The notes under the pieces are model-generated. The model did not search any database. It was not told the origin of the DNA and worked only from the letters and a program-made list of their open reading frames with translations. 64,000 nt of DNA from Anthoceros angustus (Eukaryota > Streptophyta > Anthocerotopsida > Anthocerotales > Anthocerotaceae): NCBI GenBank assembly GCA_010909165.1, contig MU008155.1:1364001-1428000 (forward strand), in the 5' to 3' direction. Below, piece after piece: positions 54,964-64,000 of the stretch. A program made the translations under genes and the position numbers. Numbering within the stretch: position 1 is the first letter of the stretch; each line of letters opens with the position of its first letter.

Positions 54964-57900
54964 TCAACTTCTAGAATCGTGAATGCGCCCAAAGAATTCT
55001 CTCTTCTCATCCCGGCTGGCTCCTACCATGTCGAAACACCCATACACCCAGTGTCTTGTGTTGCTGCGGAGAGAATCGGCTGCAATTGTCCGGAAATGAT
55101 AGCCCCTGGTGCGGAGGCTGCGATAGGATGTGACTTGCCGGCGAGGGCCAATGGTTAGTGCATTGATGTTGGCTCGGTTCGGGCTTCCTGCCCATGCATC
55201 ATCCGCCAACCGACCCTGCATCCATTGCTTGAAATCCATTCCAACATCCCCATGAGCATCGAATTCCGCTCTCTGGTCTGCCAGTGTTTCAGAGTGGAGC
55301 AGCAGGTACCAATGTAGACGACTCCGGTCGTCGGGGCAGAGGTCAATTGTTGTTCCTCGCCCGATGGTGCTCTCCTCGTTGGACGGCCGCATTGGTATCC
55401 CATACAGATGGCAATTGTGTGGCTGCAACCCGGCCATGAACTCCGTGGCGAAGTGCATCGCTTCCATAGAGATGTACCCTGTGGCCATGCTGCCCTCCGG
55501 ACGGGCACGTTGCCGCACATGGTTTTTGAGGACAAGCATGTAGCGCTCCATGGGGTACATCCATCGTACTTGAACTGGCCCATGAGTTTCAACCTCGTCA
55601 AGCAGGTGGATGATGAGGTGCTGCATCGAATTCCAGAATGTGGTTGGCATGTGTTTTTCCAATTCCACCATGATGTCGATAAGCTCTGCCTTCTTCTCAG
55701 GTAGCATGGATATATCGATCTCTTTGGTACACATCCAACGGTACACTCCGGCGAGGCGTCAAAACGGCCGCCCTTCTAGCCGCCTCGCAACGCAATAGGA
55801 AGATAGTATTGCATCAAAAGGTGCCAATCATGGCTTTTCAGGCCGGTCACCTTTGGGCCATCAAAGCACGCAGATATGTTTGCACCAAAGCTTGTGGGGG
55901 GCTTCATGGCAGATATCTCGTCTTTTACCGCTTCTGTGTCAGAATGCGACATAACATAGTCGGTGTCTGGGATGTGGGTCTCATCACCATCTGAAATTGG
56001 CCACAACCATGGCTTGGAGTTGGCATCCTTCATGTCATACCGGCTCCCAAGGGTGTCACTCTTTCCGGTAAATACACTCCAAAATGCCTTTGCATTGTTC
56101 ACCTCCACGTGCATCACATCCTTAAGCCAGAACTTATGTAAACGCCTGAGGTATGGTAAACTTCGGAGGATGAGTGAGACGCGAGTGACCCCCCATGCCT
56201 TTGTGTTGCGCCTTTCTTGTGCACTAGTTGCAGCCCAGAGGTCCATCTCTGCGACGACGGCGTCCATTGTGCGGGGCACAGGGGGGGGCCTGGTCTCCAC
56301 GGTGCTATCGAAGGCATCTGCCAATAATGCGCGACGGGGATCGTCGAGGTCGGAGCACCATCTCCGAGCACCCGCGTATAGCATCTTGTCCAATTGTTGT
56401 GACCATCGGGCTTGTAATTGAACCCCACAACCGATACATGCGGCATGACCCGAACCCAAGCCAAGCAAGTTTCCCATACCCGGATAATCACATGTGGCAA
56501 ACAATAGACCAGCGGGGTGAAAACCGCCCGGATCACACCTTGGTTTGGAGAAGTCCTCGCATGGCACACCTATCCACAGCTCGCCTAATTCTTCTACAAG
56601 GGGCTGCAAATAAATGTCCATATTCGGCACCTGTTTTGGGCCTGGAATAATCATGGACATAATGACTCGTTGCTTCTTGTTGCAAATCCATGGTGGCATG
56701 TTGTGGATAACCAACAACACGGGCCAAATCGACTTCCCTGTCGAGCGATGACCACAAGGGTTAAGGCCGTCGGTGCATATGCTGAGCCTGATGTTCCTGT
56801 CCTCCGTACCAAAATTATCTTGTGCGTCAAGTGCTGCCCAAGCCGGAGTGTCAGCAAGGATGCGGAGCTTCCCATCTTGACTCCGATTACGCGCAAACCA
56901 GACATATCCGCCGCCGTGGTAGGGCACCTAAACATTCGACGAGACGCCCACCAATGGGAAGTAATAAAAGGATTTCGTGGCACTATGTGGCGGCCAACCC
57001 GGGCTTGTTGCGCTGGCCACACCCGGCATTGGAGATCACCGCAGTTCCACCCGAGATTCTGCAATCGTTGATGCATGAGGGATGCGCACCTTCCTTTGAT
57101 CGATGTGCAACAAGATCTTCCGCCTTCTTGCCGTGACTGGGAGGGTGTTCGGATGTGGCAAAAGCGGATCGCTCACAATGTGGAAGATGGCGTCATTCCG
57201 CTATCCGATATGTTGAATCGGTCCCGCATTGAGGAGTGCAATAGTTGCGGACAAACGGGTTTGGTCGGTGCATGGCCCTTGAATGTAGAAGAGAGGGCTA
57301 CGCCGCCCGCGAGCATCGTGCCAGCCGTCTGGGATGGACTCCATGAACCGCTGCATGTCAGCATTGACACCCCCATCATCTTGTTCGCCAGCTCCAGCCC
57401 AATCCGGAATGGGATTGGCTTGGTAGTGTGTAGGACGGTCGGCGTCCTCGCCGTTAGTTGACACTGTCTCCATATCCACTGCACCAGCTTCTTCTTCATG
57501 GAGAGGCGGAGTGATGCCTCCTTGTCCAGCGCGTTCCAAGTAATAACTGGGACGTCGACCCTGCAACATGTGCCAAAGTGCGATGCCTGGAAAGCATATG
57601 AAGCAAGCTCTTCCGACCAGCAATTGCAGTTGCAAGCAAAAGACATCACCTCTGCGCGTGCTAACATATCCCAAAAGCGGACATGACGGAGAGAAATGTC
57701 CGCCCGTATTTGACGGCGACGAGGAGCACAGGGACATGGGCAATACAATGGTGGGATCTGTCCATCGCGGGCCGGAGGGGCCATATCCTCCATATCGCGA
57801 ACACAATGTGGTGCGAGCGCGGGTGGCAACCGATTTATGGCAACACATGGGCGGGTTTGAAGGCCACCGTCGGCGATGTGAACGCTTCTTTCTAAACGGC

Positions 57901-57968
57901 TCACCGGAATCGCCCAAATGTCCGCTTGCACACGGGCTACCTACATGATTGGGGGAGACACACTCCAT
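54964..57968 (-). pseudogene. CACTA transposase, TNP2 type
   Basis: On the minus strand, 57968-57100 carries the N-terminal region, including LFYIQGPCTDQTRLSATIAL followed, after a frame slip, by an LPHPNTLP-type stretch. The uninterrupted frame 56927-55776 encodes the Transposase_21 (PF02992) core: NIRLSICTDGLNPCG, IWPVLLVIHNMPPWICNKKQ, MSMIIPGPKQVPNMDIYLQP, LLFATCDYPGMGNLLG and a CIGC motif. After one further slip, 55746-54964 carries the DUF4218-type tail (PF13960): MPTTFWNSMQHLIIHLLDE, GPVQVRWMYPMERYM and LKNHVRQRARPEGSM. It would cut and join DNA at the CACTA termini. At least three frame changes separate the blocks; introns may explain some. Confidence 0.85.
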
Positions 57969-58259
57969 CTTTCACGCCTAAGCACGGCTAACGGTATGGG
58001 CCTTTGCAGGGTGTGATGCACAAAATCTTGTTGGTAGTGTGAAAGGGTGGTTACTTTGCCCCGATCACTCGATGGTCCAAATGACACCATGCTTAATTGG
58101 GGTTTTCCGGGTAGAAAGAACGCACATCTCCACACATCCTTTCCACCTGAGTTAAAGCTTACGCTGCGCTCAAGACTTTCACGCCCAAACTGTGCAGATA
58201 CCGGCAGGGACGCAAGCGAACACTGACGTATTCCTCCCCGTCCTCCCTTCTTCACATCG

Positions 58260-59325
58260 CCGTGGTTTCCCGCGCTCGGGCGCAATGGCCACCCCGCCCG
58301 CCAGCGAAGAGGTGTCCGGGAGGCCGATGGAGCTACCCACGCCGGCGACATTATCGGAAGCCTCCCCACCACGACGGGGCGGAGGTAGTGAGTCCCCAGT
58401 GGTGCGAGGCCGGAGGAGACAACGCTTGGCAACACAAACCAAGGAGGCGCGATCGCCATATGGATTTGGGAGGCCCGCCCTTCCTTGGGACTATGTGTGC
58501 ATTCGGGCAGTGGTGGACGCCGAGATCCCGTGTGGGTGGAAGGGATCGGCGGGTGTTGGAGGTGGCGGAGCCATCGCTGACACGATGTGCCGGCGGTTCA
58601 ATTCAACCCGCCTGCAGAGGATGGGGGCCAACTAATCGCTGGAGCATATGCACGAAGGAGGGTGGTGGGTGGGTTGTGCGGGAAGACGGGCCCAGCTATC
58701 TTTGGAGAGGCGAAGGAGCTTGGGTCATTCGTGGCGGCCGTGGTGGAGGCGGCGCTTGCAAGCACGACTTCTAGATGGCGCCGTGGTTTCCCGCTCGGGC
58801 GCAATGGCCACCTCGCCTGCCAGCAGCGAAGAGGTGTCCGGGAGGCCGATGGAGCTACCCACGCCGGCGACATTATCGGGAAGCCTCCCCCACCACGATG
58901 GGGGCGGAGGTAGTGAGTCCCCTGGTGGTGCGAGGCCGCCTCGGAGGAGACAACGCTTGGCAAACACAAACCAAGGAGGCGCGATCGCCATATGGATTTG
59001 GGAGCAGGCTCCCGTCCTTCCTTCGGGGACTATGTGTCTGCGCAGGCATTCAGTGTGGTGGACGTCGAGATCCCCGCTGTGTGGGTGGAAGGGATCGGCG
59101 GGTGTTGGAGGTGGCGGAGCCATCCGCTGACACGATGTGCGGCGGTTCAATTCAACCCGCCTGCACAGAGGATGGGGGCCAACTCATCACTGGAGCATAT
59201 GCACGAGAAGGAGGCGGTGGTGGGTGGAAGGGCCCAGGCGCCGGAGGGCGAAGGAGCTTGGGTCATTCGTGGCGGCCGTGGTGGAGGCGGCGCTTGCAAG
59301 CACGACTTCTAGATGGCGCTGTGGT
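58260..59325 (+). repeat. Direct tandem duplication, about 0.53 kb unit
   Basis: Copy 1 (58260-58780) and copy 2 (58781-59325) begin CCGTGGTTTCCCGC(GC)TCGG and end CAAGCACGACTTCTAGATGG. Each copy holds a plus-strand frame starting MAT(P/S)PAS-EEVSGRPMELPT, with no recognised domain. Copies differ by short indels. Confidence 0.85.
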
Positions 59326-59443
59326 GGTGGAGGTGTCTACCGGCTAGCAAGATGTTTTTAGTCCTTTCCTCCTCGGCCACAAGTTTTCTCCTCGTGATCG
59401 ACTTAGACCCACCCTTCTGTAGAGGTATGCCGAGGAATGGGCG

Positions 59444-59875
59444 GTGCCATCGATATCGAGCGAACCCGCTGGCGGAGCTCCAGTTGAAGTCGATTTCGCC
59501 GGCTACGTAGCACGGCGGAGTATTATGGCACGGTCAATTGGCCCTCCATGGGACAAGCGGAGGATCCTCTTTTGGACAGGCCCTCCGCGTGCCATGCTGG
59601 AAATTGTCCGAGCCCCCTGCAAGCACGTGGGGACAATGAAGATTGTGTCGAAGGCGCTGGACAGAGGTGCCAACTTTCATCATCTGCGGCTTCCGTTCAT
59701 CTACAACCGAGCAGCGCTTTTATGCTACGGACTTCATCCCGAACGAGCGGGGCTTTCGGTTTTGATGGCTTGCGATGTGGTTGTCCGGCCAACATGTCGG
59801 CGGAAGGAAGGAGCGGCACGATTGGGTGCCAAGGCTATGCTTTTGTGTTTGACCTCCGGTCATTGCTGTCTGTAG
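59444..59875 (+). CDS. Unrecognised plus-strand frame in CACTA
   Basis: The 143-codon open frame from ATG 59444 directly follows the duplicated 58.3-59.3 kb block. The sequence contains PPWDKRRILFWTGPPRAMLE and CKHVGTMKIVSKALDRGANF. I recognise no domain. It may be the continuation of the frame in the duplicated block. Confidence 0.25.
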   Translation: MPSISSEPAGGAPVEVDFAGYVARRSIMARSIGPPWDKRRILFWTGPPRAMLEIVRAPCKHVGTMKIVSKALDRGANFHHLRLPFIYNRAALLCYGLHPERAGLSVLMACDVVVRPTCRRKEGAARLGAKAMLLCLTSGHCCL

Positions 59876-61039
59876 TGGTTGTCGATGTATACGCCCCAAA
59901 CGTCGCGTGGGCCTAGATGAAGTTGGGAAGATGGCGGTGTCGATGCCAGCCCGGTCAAGTGTGGGCACTTCCCATTTCGAATTTTGAGCACACTATCCCC
60001 TGTTGGCGAGGGGTGGAGCACCGTAGCAGTGCATAGCAATTTTTGGGACTTGGATTGCTTGCTATGTGCTTTTTGCTGGCATGTTGTTTGAAGATTGTGC
60101 GGCCATAGGCTACCTTTGTGTTTTTCACGACGCCTGTCATAAAGATTCGAAGCATGGGCCCGTGTGTTCGACCGTATCCAAGCGCAAACCGGAATATGGC
60201 ATGATCACCGCCTCAAAGGACAAGTCGGACAGTGGAAGACTGGGGACGGGCCATGCCAAAACGCTTCTATACGAACCATACTGGGACATAAAGGGAACCG
60301 GCCCGGCGTGGGCCGCTTCCCCCGTTCACGCAAAGTGCGTCCATCCTGGATTCGAAAGCCTCCAACTCAGTTGGTATGATACGTCGTGCAGCAAGTGGCT
60401 ATCAGAATGTCAATGCTGGTTTGCATATGATTTATCCCAGCACATGACACGTGGTTTGCATATGATTTAACCTTAGCCATGAACCAAGGGAAACGCTCGA
60501 GAAGCCGGCAGACGGGGACGCCCACTCCGTCCATGTCTTCTCAGGCGGCACCTAGATGATGGCGGCTCGCTTCACCAATACCGGCCATGATGCGCGCATA
60601 GCTCCTGTGGAGGGGAGAGGGCAAGCACAGGGTTGCGTTGAAGCGAGCGGCTCTAGCACTTCCTGGATGATCCTGGATGAACAAACCCTTGCAAAGTTCT
60701 GCGGTGGCGAGAAGGCTTGCTGTTCCATGTCAGTGGAAGATTGACGGACGAATCGGTGCGAGACAGCCACCAAACCTTGAACGGCAAAGCGCGCCAGGCC
60801 CCCCAAGTGCACACCCCCCCCGAAAGACGAGCGGGACACCGGTTTCGACCCCGGAATACCGGATGGCGTAGGTCATGACCCCCGTTTTCCTTGCACGTAA
60901 TGACGGTCGACATGTCCGACATTACCAGTGCTCGCAACCACCTCGCTGCGTGGACACATCCAGTGGTTACCCCATTCGGCCCCATAAACGGACTACGCGC
61001 TAATGATGCCGACATAAGGCCACCGTCATATTCTGCCCC
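59876..61039. other. CACTA right-hand interior and subterminal region
   Basis: No gene is recognised. The last 200 bp contain GTAATGACGG, GTCCGACATTACC and CCGTCATATTCTG, matching subterminal motifs of the left end. Confidence 0.45.
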
Positions 61040-61054
61040 GTTTTGTAGTAGTGC

Positions 61055-61057
61055 ACT
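61055..61057. other. CACTA target-site duplication, right
   Basis: CAC directly after the right terminus, the partner of 46338-46340. Confidence 0.75.
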
Positions 61058-61652
61058 GTGGTAAAGAAGCAGGTGTACTTGTCCCATGACAAGTTGGTGG
61101 TATTCCCATACCAAAGGCCTCTTGGGCTGATGATGAAATTAATCAAGACCTTCTCAAAAGAAGGGACTGGTGGTGGACGATGCTAAGTGGCACAACGTAC
61201 TAGCTTTTGTGGAAGAAACCGACGCCATCGGCGGACTTACGGTGTGCTGGATACATCCCCCAGCGCATCCACGGATACGAGGTTCTCCCGGATGCTGAAG
61301 AAGAGCTTACGTTTGAGCCCCATCGCAAAGGCCCTTCGCAGTTCTGGGCAAAGGAGGTTTGTATAAGTGAAAAGGATTGTCAAAGGCCCAAGTTGTTTCT
61401 TTGAGTGCCAGGAGGATGAAGACTAGAACGGGCGAATTGTTGGAGGAAGGACAGCAAACGCTGGATACCATATGGCAACCTCCCACGTCGTCGACAGGTC
61501 CAAGCGCGGAGGTGAACAACGATGACAACGCTTTGGGTGAGAATGACAATTTTGACGAAGAAGAACTGGAGCGTATGCGAAACCTAGCTGTAGTTTTAGA
61601 TTCCGCTTCTGTTCAGGGCCCCTTTGAGACCCAGAATAGCCCGCATGAGTAA
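61058..61652 (+). pseudogene. ParB-like / methyltransferase-like gene, 3' part
   Basis: Immediately after the CACTA element the host frame resumes in phase: VVKKQVYLSHDKLVVFPYQR, then PLGLMMKLIKTFSKEG. This is the segment that precedes the SAM-binding motif in beta-class N4/N6 methyltransferases (HPTQKPxxLxxxLIxxxSxxGD). A frame slip follows, then LVVDDAKWHNVLAFVEETD, and finally an acidic tail (DDNALGENDNFDEEELERMR) to a stop at 61652. The expected FSGTG-type motif I is not legible, either mutated or lost. The joined reading with the left part is described under findings. Confidence 0.6.
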
Positions 61653-61950
61653 CCGGTTCCAATGTATTAGGATTCCAGACATCAACTTCATTATGACATG
61701 TGTCATCGGTGCCATTTTGCAATGTGCACATTTAAAAACGTCCGTCTTGCACTGTCATGGCTTCATCCAGGCGCCGGCCAGCCGGTGCCTGCACCTGTTG
61801 TCTCGCTGTGTGTATGCCTCAATTGTGTTGTTCATGACTTAGTCAGGGGCCAAGAATGGTCCATTGTAAGGAGACTGTGATTGCTTTGTGTGATTTAGGT
61901 ACCGAGTGGGTTTCGTCAAAGGGGTTCTGCAACACCGAAAGGGGGTTCGT
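61653..61950. other. 3' region of the ParB-methyltransferase gene
   Basis: No gene is recognised. It contains the 22-bp palindrome starting AGGCGCCGGCCAGCCGGTGC at 61769-61790. Confidence 0.4.
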
Positions 61951-61972
61951 ATATTAACCTCCTTACAGAATT
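61951..61972 (-). repeat. Inner inverted repeat, right arm
   Basis: The exact reverse complement of 35052-35073. It lies between the ParB-methyltransferase 3' end and the right minisatellite array. Confidence 0.75.
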
Positions 61973-61974
61973 GC

Positions 61975-62665
61975 CGTGTTGGTTGTTCCCCCATCATCTG
62001 TGGGTAGCCAGCAGTCAGTCTCAACCCAGAGCTGATGGAAGCTGACATGAAATTGACCAGTTAAAGAGCGAACCTTGAAAGACATGGGGGAAATAAGATA
62101 ACGTGGCACTTTCGGGAAGCTAGAGAGAGAGATCACATGAAAGAAGCTTGGTGGAAAGAGGTGCTACAGAGGGAATAGGGTACCAAGTAAGGTGGAGGTA
62201 CCACTAGAGAGCTGATAGCTAGGGAGCAACCCACCACCCACTAGAGAGCCCCCACTACCCACTAGAGAGCCGATGGGGAACAACCCACTATCCTCTACAG
62301 AGCCAATGGGGGTTCCGATGGGGAACAACCCACCAAAGCACTGATGGGGAACAACCCACTACCCACCATACAACCGATAGGGAACAACCCACTAGAGCAC
62401 CGATGGGGAACAACCCACTACCCACCATGGAGCCGATAGGGAACAACCCACTAGAGGGCCTTAGGCCAAGGGGGGCTAACCCCACGAATGTCGATCCCAC
62501 GCCGATGGGGAACAACACACTAGAGAGCCGATGGGGAACAATCCACAAGAGGGCCGTAGGCCAAGGGGGGCTACCCCACGAATGTCGATCCCGCGCCGAT
62601 GGGGAACAACGCACTAGGGAGCCGATGGGGAACAATCCACAAGAGGGCCGTAGGCCAAGGGGGGC
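61975..62665 (-). repeat. Minisatellite array, right
   Basis: Units containing GATGGGGAACAACCCACTA and AGAGAGCC, the reverse complement of the left array. At 62450-62670 there is a higher-order repeat of about 105 bp (three copies) with GGCCAAGGGGGGCTA and CCACGAATGTCGATC. One isolated unit lies at about 62996-63012. Confidence 0.8.
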
Positions 62666-62669
62666 TAGC

Positions 62670-63250
62670 CCCACGAATGTCGATCTTGTAGCTACCTACA
62701 GCTTTACTCCAAGTATGTCGTGGTCTGAGATAAGAAAAGGCTTACCTACGACTTGCACCGATGATGCCACGTCTTATGCGCTCGTTGCCGTCCTATATCA
62801 TAAAATGAGATATGCAGAATCTATGTATTATCGTTAGATGTAGCATCTATGTATTATAGTTTTATAGTTAGATGTGCAACATCTATGTTTCATAAAGATG
62901 AGGCTAGATATACTTAGATGTGCAGTGTCTTTGTGTGATAAAATATGTATGGAGACTTTATAAAAAAGAAGAGATGGGAAATCCCATCCACCCTGAGCCG
63001 ATGGGGAACAACCTTGTTTGCGCACCAACCTTTCACTCGTACCAGTCAATCCTCAGACTATACTCTTGCTCTGGGAATTCTACCGGACTTTGTTTCTCAT
63101 ATATTGGGACAATAATATCTTCGTTGACCTGATGCTCTTGATCCGCGTGCAGTGTGAGAATGAGAGTGGTATGGTCTGCACTTGGAGCTGGGCCCACGCC
63201 AAACGTCTCAAGATTCAAAAGATGCAAAAGGTTCTCACTATTAGTTCAAA
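62670..63250. other. AT-rich non-coding DNA
   Basis: No gene is recognised. At 62815-62935 there are three to four degenerate copies of ATCTATGTATTAT and TTAGATGTGCA motifs, about 35-45 bp apart. Confidence 0.45.
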
Positions 63251-63356
63251 GTTTTAACAACTAGAAAAAGATGAAAGCTAAGTCAAGATAAGGACATATC
63301 CACATTAAAGAGGTGCACAAAAAGGGTTGAAAATGCCAAAAGGAACCCTTTAAAAC

Positions 63357-63470
63357 AACAAAAATATCAAAATAAATACAAAAAGCCACAAACAAATGCC
63401 AAAATTTTAGGGCAAGTGCGTGCACTTGTCGTAAAATGCGCATTTTTTGTATTTATTTTGATATTTTAGG
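63357..63470. repeat. AT-rich inverted repeat
   Basis: AATATCAAAATAAATACAAA at about 63361 and its reverse complement at about 63446-63470 form arms of about 24 bp around a loop of about 60 bp. The loop contains the near-palindrome AAGTGCGTGCACTTG. Confidence 0.65.
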
Positions 63471-63599
63471 GAAAAAAATTACACGCACTTGTCTCAAAAA
63501 CTTGGATTTTTTGTATTTTTTAATTTTTTGCTCTCTTTTTTTCTTTCAATGAACCATATGGGAATGCACTAGGACGCATGAACCGTATGGGTTCATGCC

Positions 63600-63905
63600 C
63601 TTAGGGCCTTCTTGACCCCGGGTGCGCGTACTTTGTGTGCACACATGGGGGCAAGGAGGCCCAGGTGCACACACCTGGGCCTTGTCCCTTGGTGTGTGCA
63701 CAAGTGCGCGCACCTGGGCCCTCGTCCCCTAGTGTGTGCACTTGTTCACCCACCTGGGCCCCATTGCGCCTAGGTGCGCACACCTGGGTCTTCTTGCCCC
63801 CGAGTGTGCAAACATGTTTGCGCACATAGATCTTCTTGCTCATTTTGCGCAAACAAGCTTGCACACTATGATGTTGGGTGTGCAAACAAGTTTGCACACT
63901 TATCT
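63600..63905 (+). repeat. Degenerate tandem repeat, about 40 bp unit
   Basis: Units carry GTGTGCACA or GTGTGCAAAC followed by CACCTGGGCCC or CATAGATCTTC and a CT-rich spacer. At least six units occur, decaying toward the right. No gene. Confidence 0.7.
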
Positions 63906-64000
63906 CGTGCTATTCGTTTTCTAACAAAGACGCTTGTATAGGATGAACGGGGGACATGCACAATTAGCAGATAACAGACCGTTCTGATTATCTTCACTTC

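Larger units (their letters stand above)
46341..61054 (-). mobile_element. CACTA (En/Spm-type) DNA transposon, 14.7 kb
   Basis: The left end is CACTACTACAAAACG (46341) and the right end is its exact reverse complement (61040-61054). Further inside, both carry AGAATATGACG or TAGAATATGACG, with repeated ATGACG-type subterminal motifs. CAC is duplicated on both sides. The minus strand carries a TNP2-type transposase (54.96-57.97 kb) and an unrecognised second frame (49.2-52.6 kb). The plus strand carries smaller frames. Four internal stretches are duplicated in tandem, and the left end exists twice (46341, 47325). The transposase is broken by frameshifts, so the element is probably not autonomous if the sequence is correct. 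Confidence 0.88.

Noticed and set aside
63600-63905. CRISPR-like array
   Set aside because: The units are contiguous and degenerate with no unique spacers, and the window is eukaryotic.

Overview
The window is nuclear DNA from a green-lineage eukaryote, most likely a streptophyte: a charophyte alga or an early-diverging land plant. The evidence is a set of plant-type genes with short spliceosomal introns. They encode an ORP1-class oxysterol-binding protein, a DUF639 membrane protein, an HSA32-like protein, a plant-type ZCCHC9-like zinc-knuckle protein and a SOUL haem-binding protein. Plant-style CACTA and Ty3/gypsy elements fill the rest. I cannot name the species. There are no operons, tRNAs, rRNAs or CRISPR arrays.

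Layout. 0-16 kb is decayed repeat DNA: unrecognised reading frames, a Ty3/gypsy pol remnant on the plus strand (about 4.4-8.8 kb), a purine-rich gag-like tract (9.4-13 kb), tandem LTR-like blocks with TATA boxes (12.9-14.6 kb) and a lone CACTA end (14.93 kb). 16-18 kb holds an unrecognised minus-strand gene fragment and a TA microsatellite. 18.8-34.1 kb is a compact gene island. The order is ORP (+), DUF639 (+), inositol polyphosphate 5-phosphatase with C2 domains (+), HSA32 (-), ZCCHC9-like (-), SOUL (-). Exon structures were worked out by phase-consistent GT-AG (two GC-AG) junctions.

From 34.7 to 62.7 kb lies a second repeat domain. It is bracketed by minisatellite arrays in inverted orientation, each with a shared 22-bp inner inverted repeat. 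Inside are a DUF7869-type putative transposase gene (-) and a broken multi-exon gene (+) whose product combines a ParB-like domain with a beta-class SAM methyltransferase-like domain. A 14.7-kb CACTA element (46341-61054) sits in that second gene. It has 15-bp terminal inverted repeats and a 3-bp CAC target duplication, and removing it in silico restores the reading frame. My main hypothesis is a large mobile element carrying DUF7869 and ParB-methyltransferase genes, later hit by CACTA.

Nearly every mobile element here carries one immediate direct duplication of 0.35-1.8 kb. The two copies differ mostly by 1-8 bp indels and homopolymer lengths. That is either a real slippage or microhomology process or an artefact of noisy long-read assembly. 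Many apparent frameshifts should be read with this in mind. 62.7-64 kb is AT-rich and satellite-like, with no gene.
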